Positions 58,010 to 64,000 of a stretch of 64,000 nt of DNA are shown here, piece after piece. Position numbers and translations under genes: made by a program. A model generated the notes under the pieces. It was not told the origin of the DNA and did no database searches. It saw only the letters and a list, made by a program, of their open reading frames with translations. The stretch's first letter is position 1, and every line of letters starts with the position of its first letter. The stretch comes from Staphylococcus felis (GTDB lineage: Bacteria > Bacillota > Bacilli > Staphylococcales > Staphylococcaceae). Where the stretch lies: NCBI RefSeq assembly GCF_003012915.1, contig NZ_CP027770.1, positions 2,232,001 through 2,296,000 of the forward strand, in the 5' to 3' direction.

Positions 58010-58029
58010 ACTTTCGCACCTCCGTTCTA

Positions 58030-58293
58030 TTAAATTTTTAATCCGAGTTTATAAAGTATAAATCCGATAATCCCTGTAACTATTGTAGAAACAGCTGTCT
58101 TTTTAATCGTCTTTCTTGTTTCTGTGTCCGAGTCTATTACCGTCTTTACTTTCGATAAATCTTGCGTAACTTGGCGATCAGTATCTTCGAGCTTTATTAC
58201 TCTGTCTTTTAACTCGTCTATCTGCGTGTCGATGTAGTTGAATAACGCTTTATATATTTGATTCTCTACTTCGGTTATAAGCCGTTTAATCAC
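58030..58293 (-). CDS. XhlA-like hemolysin/holin-associated protein
   Basis: The 87-residue protein has a coiled-coil part (about 5-60) and a single C-terminal membrane helix (about 66-84), the plan of XhlA, which helps holin action in Bacillus prophages. Family assignment rests on plan and context. Confidence 0.65.
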   Translation of the reverse strand: MIKRLITEVENQIYKALFNYIDTQIDELKDRVIKLEDTDRQVTQDLSKVKTVIDSDTETRKTIKKTAVSTIVTGIIGFILYKLGLKI

Positions 58294-58320
58294 GCTGCGA
58301 CCGCCTTTCTTTTCGACTGA

Positions 58321-58497
58321 CTAATCATCGGATGTTAAATTTTCTATTTCCTGTTCGAGTTCTTCGACCTTTAGTGCACACTTCTCAAACTGCAATTGTA
58401 ATAACGCACTCCGATCCAGTTCTTCGAGCAGTCTTTGTCGGTATATTTCGTACAGTATTTGGTAATCCGTCGGGTTAACTACTAGATTATTGTCCAT
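58321..58497 (-). CDS. Small prophage protein (58 aa)
   Basis: The frame from ATG 58497 (AAGGAGG 7 bases upstream) encodes MDNNLVVNPTDYQILYEIYR and a coiled-coil-like acidic tail ending IENLTSDD, stop at 58321. It lies between the tail protein and the lysis genes. Function is unknown. Confidence 0.75.
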   Translation of the reverse strand: MDNNLVVNPTDYQILYEIYRQRLLEELDRSALLQLQFEKCALKVEELEQEIENLTSDD

Positions 58498-58519
58498 ACA
58501 AAGCCTCCTTGTTTGTGTT

Positions 58520-60601
58520 TTACGAGCCTCTATTCTCTAATTCGTCTATTTTGGAAATAACTTCTTGCAACGCTTTAGCAATTACGTTTGTGTAACTGTA
58601 AATATCTATGCTGCTTCCGTTAGCTAAAACTTCACGTGGTGCTTCGTCTACAATTAAGCCGATTTGCCATTGATCATTTACCGTTTTCTCTCCACCAGAC
58701 AAACGTTTGTACTCTCTTATCTTCAAGCTTCTTACAATGTCACTGCCGTTTCCTTTAAACGATACTATATCTCGTTTTAAACTTCTTTCGGATGATTGAC
58801 TAAATGCAGATGCGCTAATGCCATAGTAATTATTGCGTGCATCTGCCACATGGACGTTTGCTCCTTTAGGATTGAGGTATATTCGACCTCCATTTGTTTC
58901 AAGAGCAACTCTAGTGTCGGAATATAACGTCAATCCCGAATAATTTCCGTCTGAATATCTTCGGCTATGGAACTCGATTGCTCCCGATGTTCCTTCTTTG
59001 ATGTAATCGCCTGAACCGTCCCATTGAGTTGAAATTCCCATGTCTGAATAGTATACAGACCAATCTTTATCGTCGTTACGTACCCTGAACTGTCCGTCAT
59101 AAATCATCGCTCTAATACGGTCATTAGACTTCTTGCCGAACCACTCGCGCCTTTGTATCCCCCGAGATATAAGTTCGCTCCCTTTTAGTGATATATAATG
59201 ATCGTTATCGGCGTCAGTATATAACGTCCCTCCTGTAACAGTACTACCGTAGATGTCAGTTCCGTATATTTTTCCTCCACGGATTTCCGTCCCTCTGATT
59301 CTGATAGAATCGATAGTACCGCTTGTAATAGCATTAGCAGTAATTCCGTCAGATGTAGCAATAACTTCCGCTGTATTACCTCCATCTTTCGAGATAAACC
59401 ATCCAGCGCTATTTAGACCGACAACATTATTAGGATTATTTTTATCGACTGCATAAATACCATTTTCTAACGTTAGTTCCGTATCAACCGACATTATTTT
59501 TCGTAACATTTCTTTTGACCGCTGATCTAAAACGTCGAACTGCAATTCGAGAGTGCCGTCGAGAAGTGCATTTAAGCTCGCAACTGCTGATGATAACCGA
59601 CTAGCGTATCTTCTACCGAGTCTTTTATTGCCAAAAGTCAAGTTAATATTTCGGACATTGCCATTAGAATAACGTTCAATAACTATATTAACGATCCGTA
59701 CTTCCTGATTTAGCCCGATGCGGCTATCATTGATAAAAACTCTGTCTCCTAACTCCGGTTGTGCGTAGGGATACCCCTGCTTACGTAAGTCTTTGACATC
59801 GGCACTTACCGAAATTGTAACGCTATTGTCGATAACTTCTTTCATAGCTTTTTGAACAGTAGACCGTTTCTTATACGATCCTTTCGCTACCATCGGTGCA
59901 TGTCTACGTCCTAATATTTTAGCTAAAGGAGATTCATATTCCATCTTTATTTTCGCCTTTTTAATAACAGAGCGCTCATCATTGTCAGGGTAATCTCCGA
60001 AGCCTTTTACGTAAGTATATGTCGATGTACCGTCAGTTTCTTCCTGAACGTTAGAGGCGTTTAATTTATATCGGTACTCAAATGATGTGTCTCTTCCGAT
60101 ATATTTTTTGATGTAAAACGTTGTGCCTGAAATGTAAAACTCCGCTCCAAATCTGTCGAGAAGTCTTTTGAACGACTCAAGCCGAGTTTCCCCGTCCCCA
60201 AATCCTTCTATTTCTATTGCGTTAAATGTATCAAGCAATACAAAAGAGTATCTGGTATCGGAAAATACTTTTTCAAATCCTTTATCGGAAGTAAGAGACC
60301 CGTCAAAACGCTCATATGTTCTAGTTGTATCGAGCACGTCTAATGCTTTATGAACCGCTCTTACATCGATGTAAAACGAGTGTCCTTTCGATTGTTTTTT
60401 AGCGTAGACTATTTTGTAAGTGTCTCCGTAATAATCCACTTCCCACATCGTGTCAATTTCGTTTATAAATATATCGTTTACTTTATTTGGCGAAATTGTG
60501 AGCTGTACCGATTGATTACCGTTTAACTCTAATGTTTGCTGTGATGGAGCTGAAACGATAAACTCATCGCCTATTAAATTTCGTAAGACAATGTCGGACA
60601 T
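58520..60601 (-). CDS. Tail-endopeptidase-like protein with C-terminal S74 chaperone
   Basis: The 693-residue protein has an N-terminal part (about 1-350) like the phage tail/endopeptidase-tail (Tal) hub proteins. A repetitive middle (about 420-490; ITSGTIDSIRIRGTEIRGG, a beta-helix-like pattern) follows. The C-terminal end resembles the peptidase S74 intramolecular chaperone (SSERSLKRDIVSF, IGLIVDEAP). Such chaperones trimerise the fibre and cut themselves off. It probably forms part of the tail tip. Confidence 0.8.
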   Translation of the reverse strand: MSDIVLRNLIGDEFIVSAPSQQTLELNGNQSVQLTISPNKVNDIFINEIDTMWEVDYYGDTYKIVYAKKQSKGHSFYIDVRAVHKALDVLDTTRTYERFDGSLTSDKGFEKVFSDTRYSFVLLDTFNAIEIEGFGDGETRLESFKRLLDRFGAEFYISGTTFYIKKYIGRDTSFEYRYKLNASNVQEETDGTSTYTYVKGFGDYPDNDERSVIKKAKIKMEYESPLAKILGRRHAPMVAKGSYKKRSTVQKAMKEVIDNSVTISVSADVKDLRKQGYPYAQPELGDRVFINDSRIGLNQEVRIVNIVIERYSNGNVRNINLTFGNKRLGRRYASRLSSAVASLNALLDGTLELQFDVLDQRSKEMLRKIMSVDTELTLENGIYAVDKNNPNNVVGLNSAGWFISKDGGNTAEVIATSDGITANAITSGTIDSIRIRGTEIRGGKIYGTDIYGSTVTGGTLYTDADNDHYISLKGSELISRGIQRREWFGKKSNDRIRAMIYDGQFRVRNDDKDWSVYYSDMGISTQWDGSGDYIKEGTSGAIEFHSRRYSDGNYSGLTLYSDTRVALETNGGRIYLNPKGANVHVADARNNYYGISASAFSQSSERSLKRDIVSFKGNGSDIVRSLKIREYKRLSGGEKTVNDQWQIGLIVDEAPREVLANGSSIDIYSYTNVIAKALQEVISKIDELENRGS

Positions 60602-60760
60602 CTACGCTCCTCCTTCGAATCCTCTAAAGTATAACTGTTTGTATTGCTGATAAACGTGTTCCTCTATCGCCCCTTTTTCGACAAAGTGCTTCGGATCCAT
60701 TCCTGCTTCGAAAAATAAAATCATCATTTTTACGTTACTCTCGTAAAAAATATCTTTCAT
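60602..60760 (-). CDS. Small prophage protein (52 aa), XkdX-like position
   Basis: The frame MKDIFYESNVKMMILFFEAG... ends FRGFEGGA with TAG directly before the ATG of the tail protein. AAAGGGG lies about 10 bases before its start, and its start is one base after the preceding stop. XkdX-type small proteins sit at this place in many tail operons, but similarity is weak. Confidence 0.7.
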   Translation of the reverse strand: MKDIFYESNVKMMILFFEAGMDPKHFVEKGAIEEHVYQQYKQLYFRGFEGGA

Positions 60761-60761
60761 T

Positions 60762-61079
60762 TTATTCGACCCCTTTCACTGTATTTAATTCGGATTGCAG
60801 TGCTAGTATCTGCTCCGATTGTTGCATAATCATATTCTGCAATATAGTGAATCGAGGAGGCGTTTCTTTGTAGTCGTAATCTTCCTCTTTGTATGATTCG
60901 TTTTTTAATATCTCGCCATTATTATAAACATAGTATGACGGTTGGAAATTATCGACAAAATCATCAGGCATTTTTTCCATTTGAATCGGAATCGATCCGT
61001 CCAAATCTCCTATTATTGCATATGCTTCGATTTCATTAGAATCGTTCAACTTAATCTTCAATAGGTCTCTTTCTTCCAT
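60762..61079 (-). CDS. Prophage hypothetical protein (105 aa)
   Basis: The acidic protein starts MEERDLLKIKLNDSNEIEAY and ends in a coiled-coil-like segment (QNMIMQQSEQILALQSELN). It overlaps the stop of the knob protein by one base, so translation is coupled. It resembles small tail-module proteins of staphylococcal phages; function is unknown. Confidence 0.75.
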   Translation of the reverse strand: MEERDLLKIKLNDSNEIEAYAIIGDLDGSIPIQMEKMPDDFVDNFQPSYYVYNNGEILKNESYKEEDYDYKETPPRFTILQNMIMQQSEQILALQSELNTVKGVE

Positions 61080-62557
61080 TATTTAACCCCCACTATTTTG
61101 AGTATTTTAGGCACATAATTTTGGCCGGTTGCTGTATCAGACTCTACTCTTATAGAATCTCTTAGAATTAGTTTTTTAGGGTTATTTCCGTCAATATCTA
61201 CAGAAGTTTCTATTAAAGATGCTCCTCTTCCGTTATTTCCTAAGTTGAATGAGCGTATAACAAAGTAATCCTTAATAATTCCGACTAAAACAGTGTCGTC
61301 TCCCCCAAAATGATTGATATAGATGATAAGATAGGAATACTTTTGAGGATCGTCCGAGAGGTTAATAGTTGCGTTTTCAGTCGAAACACTTCCTTTAAAT
61401 AATTCAACCTGTGTTCCATCTGCAGGAATCCACTCTTGCCAATCATTGTAGAAGTATCTGTAAAAAATCTGACCGGAATTGTAAGGGCGATATTCAAAAC
61501 GTTTCACTACCTCCGATTCACGAATGAATACTGACAAAAAACCACTTCTGCTAGTTGCTCCAGCAGGGATATTTTGAGTGTTAGTTAAATAATAAAACCC
61601 TGTTTTTAGGCCGTCTAAATAAGTAGTATCGGCTAAATCAACTTGTGAGAATGTGGCTATCCCACCTTCTTCGTCAGTAAGTTTATGCTTCTGCCATTCT
61701 TCTGCATCTTTCGGAGTTATAGCAGCTTTCTGCCATTCTCCCCACGTTGAGTTTTCAGGTTTTAATTTAACGTATACGTCTGTGCTATTGTAAGGATGAT
61801 AAGACAATCTCGCTGTGCTGTCTGATCGCTTAATCATAACCACAAAACCGTATCTATTTACTCCTACGGGAAGGTTCGTTCCAACAACGTAGTAAAACCC
61901 CGTTCCTGTCAATGTATCGTCAGGATTATTAAAATCAACGTTTGCCCTGTAAAGGGTTGTTCCGTTATCTAAAGTAAGCTTAGATTTTTGCCATTCATCT
62001 GTGTCCGAACCCTTAACAGCCTCAAACTCTTCGATAGCTGCTGCTTTAGCTTCGTCAATTTTTGCGACACCGCTATCCGCAAGATTTTCTAATTCTCTTG
62101 CCTTATTTTGGTATTGCTCGTTAAATTCTTCCGTAAGGCTTTGTAAACGACCTAAAGTACTGGAATTACTTTCTTCGGCATTCGAGAGTATAGATTCTGC
62201 TCGGGAATTATACTCACTAATTAAATCTTCAAGTTCTTTTTTGAATGGAGAAAAAGGATCTAAATCAATTTTGTTAAATGGTTGCCATCCTGATTCGGTA
62301 AATGTATATACAGTTTGTTCATCTAAAACAGCTACAAGCGACCTAATTTTCGCATTGTCCGGCAATTGATTAAATGTCTCCACGGGTTCTAGCATTTTAA
62401 TCGTATTAGATTCTTTTGTACGCTCCCAAGTCTGCTCTAGCAATCTTCCTTCTATTTTCGGAAGTTCCCCGTACAACTCTTCGAAATTATGTTCTATATT
62501 AGCCCTATTATCCCTGTTCCAAATACTTCCGATAGTTTTCCTAGACATTCTCAACAC
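61079..62557 (-). CDS. Receptor-binding/tail fibre candidate with tandem knob domains
   Basis: The 492-residue protein has an N-terminal attachment part (about 1-90), a coiled coil (about 105-185), and two homologous pyocin-knob-like units. Each opens EWQK and contains TGFYY, at about 188-280 and 287-380. A beta-rich end follows. Such knobs bind cell-surface sugars, so this is a good candidate for recognition of wall teichoic acid. It lies between the distal tail protein and small tail genes. Confidence 0.8.
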   Translation of the reverse strand: MLRMSRKTIGSIWNRDNRANIEHNFEELYGELPKIEGRLLEQTWERTKESNTIKMLEPVETFNQLPDNAKIRSLVAVLDEQTVYTFTESGWQPFNKIDLDPFSPFKKELEDLISEYNSRAESILSNAEESNSSTLGRLQSLTEEFNEQYQNKARELENLADSGVAKIDEAKAAAIEEFEAVKGSDTDEWQKSKLTLDNGTTLYRANVDFNNPDDTLTGTGFYYVVGTNLPVGVNRYGFVVMIKRSDSTARLSYHPYNSTDVYVKLKPENSTWGEWQKAAITPKDAEEWQKHKLTDEEGGIATFSQVDLADTTYLDGLKTGFYYLTNTQNIPAGATSRSGFLSVFIRESEVVKRFEYRPYNSGQIFYRYFYNDWQEWIPADGTQVELFKGSVSTENATINLSDDPQKYSYLIIYINHFGGDDTVLVGIIKDYFVIRSFNLGNNGRGASLIETSVDIDGNNPKKLILRDSIRVESDTATGQNYVPKILKIVGVK

Positions 62558-62559
62558 TC

Positions 62560-63462
62560 CTATTTATAGTAAAAATTAAAGTTTATGTTAACGGAATTGA
62601 AATTTAAGTTTTTTATCGATATTACATTTTCTCCGGGAACTAACGATAGGAAGTTACGATTAGAGTTTCTTGTTCTGTTCGTCTTTTCTACTAAAACATG
62701 GACTCCATCGATAGTTAATTTCTTATTTGTTATGGCGTCTTTATATATGAACTTATCTCCAGTCGTTAAGTTTGTGACAGTTGCGTTACCACTTGAACTT
62801 GCCCCTAAAAACGTTATCTCTAACGGAAACTCTTCCGGTGTGACTTCTACATTACCCCCGTTCCAGATAGAGAAAGTATTAGTGGTGTGACTATAACGCC
62901 TCATTTCATCGTTTATACCATCGGTCAAACCAAACATTTCCGCACTATCTACAAAATCACGATTGCTTAGATCTAACGTCGTATAAATTGTTTTTGCAAA
63001 TGGTAGTTCCGTCGTCTCAAACTCGATCTCAATTTCTCCACCGTCATACAATTGCTCCGGTTCTAATTCATTTTTCATTCTCACGAGATATTGTTTTCCG
63101 TCAACATAGTTATTGTCTGTCTGTGCTTTATACTTCGGTGCTTGCCCGAAATCCACAAACTCGTATTCAAGCCGTCTAGGACGCCTCATTTCACGAATAT
63201 AGTATGATTCTGTATCTGTTAGTATCCCATACACCTCATCACGTAAGTGAGCGTAATCATGTAAATCGAAATTCTTGAACTTCATCGGAATTTTGATTCG
63301 ACGTACTCCATAATCTGCTCCGTAATCAACTAGACCGCTTCGTCCCTCGATTCTTTCGGTGTAGTTTTCTATCGTAATTGAGCTGACAACGAAGTCATAA
63401 ACGACTCCGTAGTCAGATAATCGATACTTACTTCCATCTTTTTTTACGATTTCAACATCCAT
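62560..63462 (-). CDS. Distal tail protein (Dit, siphovirus tail component)
   Basis: The 300-residue protein has the Dit N-terminal start with IENYTERIEGRSGLVDYG and a beta-sandwich-like C-terminal half. In siphoviruses Dit forms the hexameric hub between tail tube and tip. It follows the tape measure gene by 14 bases. Confidence 0.88.
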   Translation of the reverse strand: MDVEIVKKDGSKYRLSDYGVVYDFVVSSITIENYTERIEGRSGLVDYGADYGVRRIKIPMKFKNFDLHDYAHLRDEVYGILTDTESYYIREMRRPRRLEYEFVDFGQAPKYKAQTDNNYVDGKQYLVRMKNELEPEQLYDGGEIEIEFETTELPFAKTIYTTLDLSNRDFVDSAEMFGLTDGINDEMRRYSHTTNTFSIWNGGNVEVTPEEFPLEITFLGASSSGNATVTNLTTGDKFIYKDAITNKKLTIDGVHVLVEKTNRTRNSNRNFLSLVPGENVISIKNLNFNSVNINFNFYYK

Positions 63463-63476
63463 CGTTTAATCCTCCG

Positions 63477-64000
63477 TTATCTCCCCATATAGTTCAATCG
63501 TTCATCAATGGCATTCCCCTCATTGACGTCTGCTCTAATCCATTCTTGATCCGCATGAACATTAACGTCTAGCTTCATACGTGTTCTCGGAACATCTATC
63601 GATAAGTTATTCGTAACTAATTTATTCATCTGCGGTCTAAGCGCGTGCATATTTTGTCGCATGTCTGCTACCGCACCTAAATCGAAAGGGTTTTTACCTA
63701 GCGCTTTTTCAAACGCTTCTAAAGAAGTAGAAGCAAGCGAAGCAGAGGCTTTCATAGCTTCTTTTTTCTTACGTTCAACCCCGAGCCAGTATCCGTCGCC
63801 AAAGTCTCCGCCGAGTTTTCTCGTTTCTTTTGAAGGAGAAGCCGACCTTTGCGCTCTTCTGATTGCTCCTAACGCTGCACTTGCTAAACTACTAGCAGCT
63901 CTTACAGCCGCTCCTACCATCGATGCAATACCGTTAACGAAGCCTTGCCCGAAGTTTTGTCCTAAACCGAATGTCCCACCTATACTGCCTAATCCGCCTT
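63477..64000 (-). CDS. Tape measure protein, C-terminal end (partial)
   Basis: The frame stays open to the window edge (GTFGLGQNFGQGFVNGIASM before the internal ATG at 63920), so this is the end of a longer gene. Glycine- and alanine-rich helices (VRAASSLASAALGAIRRAQ) and SPSKETRKLGGDFGDGYWLG are the typical end of Firmicute phage tape measures, which set tail length. Confidence 0.9.
   Translation of the reverse strand, partial: GGLGSIGGTFGLGQNFGQGFVNGIASMVGAAVRAASSLASAALGAIRRAQRSASPSKETRKLGGDFGDGYWLGVERKKKEAMKASASLASTSLEAFEKALGKNPFDLGAVADMRQNMHALRPQMNKLVTNNLSIDVPRTRMKLDVNVHADQEWIRADVNEGNAIDERLNYMGR

Overview
This 64 kb window is low-GC Firmicute DNA that reads as a Staphylococcus chromosome. 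The order metK–pckA–ytkD–yidD–menC–menE, then hemY–hemH–hemE–traP–ecsBA–hit–prsA–yhaMNO–airSR–rluD-like–fumC–trmL–queG–glnQP, is the staphylococcal backbone as I know it. The endolysin at the right end has the same domain plan as that of phage 2638A. Together with the ppk/ppx pair this leans towards the S. intermedius/pseudintermedius or schleiferi side of the genus. That species guess is inference.

Layout. 1–10.0 kb holds core metabolism: an aldo/keto reductase, a NERD-domain protein, metK behind a SAM-I riboswitch, divergent pckA, a hydrolase/NUDIX pair, yidD and menaquinone genes menC/menE. 10.0–13.5 kb is a decay zone: an IS1182-type transposase tail, an ISL3-type 3' end, a phage integrase N-terminus cut by an IS3 end, an exported glycine-zipper protein with a small membrane partner, and an endolysin tail with stop codons. 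13.5–14.2 kb is an eight-tRNA operon (fMet, Asp, Phe, His, Gly, Asn, Glu, Ser) with a consensus promoter. 14.58–14.73 kb holds a strong candidate for an unannotated small RNA: a consensus promoter whose spacer is a DtxR/MntR-type operator, about 115 nt, and a clean terminator with an anti-Shine-Dalgarno loop.

15–24 kb carries the coproporphyrin branch of heme synthesis (hemY/hemH/hemE), traP, and the ecsAB exporter. A complete group II intron (19819–21686) lies between traP and ecsB. It sits directly after the hairpin of a roughly 220-bp structured repeat whose uninterrupted copy is at 1209–1427, so both intron ends can be placed to the base. A shortened third copy is at 26497–26613. 24–39.9 kb is a dense housekeeping block: hit, ytxH-like, hpr, prsA, the yhaM/N/O nuclease cluster, UPF0342 and UPF0754 proteins, an XRE regulator, a CDF transporter, the redox two-component system airSR and a pseudouridine synthase. 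40–52 kb holds ppk, ppx, fumC, a NagB-like protein, trmL, queG, the glutamine-type ABC importer glnPQ and a PfoR-like membrane protein.

52–55.3 kb is accessory: a frameshifted exported phospholipase A2-like gene, a possible type I toxin, an ISL3 remnant and an intact IS200/IS605-type tnpA element. From a tRNA-Leu with its own promoter and terminator (55.3–55.55 kb) to the window end lies the late end of a siphovirus-type prophage on the minus strand. In transcription order it carries the tape measure C-terminus, distal tail protein, a knob-domain receptor-binding candidate, a tail-endopeptidase-like protein with a C-terminal S74-type chaperone, small lysis/membrane proteins, a holin and an M23–amidase–SH3b endolysin.

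The clearest undescribed candidates are the metal-box small RNA at 14.6–14.7 kb, the structured repeat that hosts the intron, and the broken phospholipase A2-like locus.
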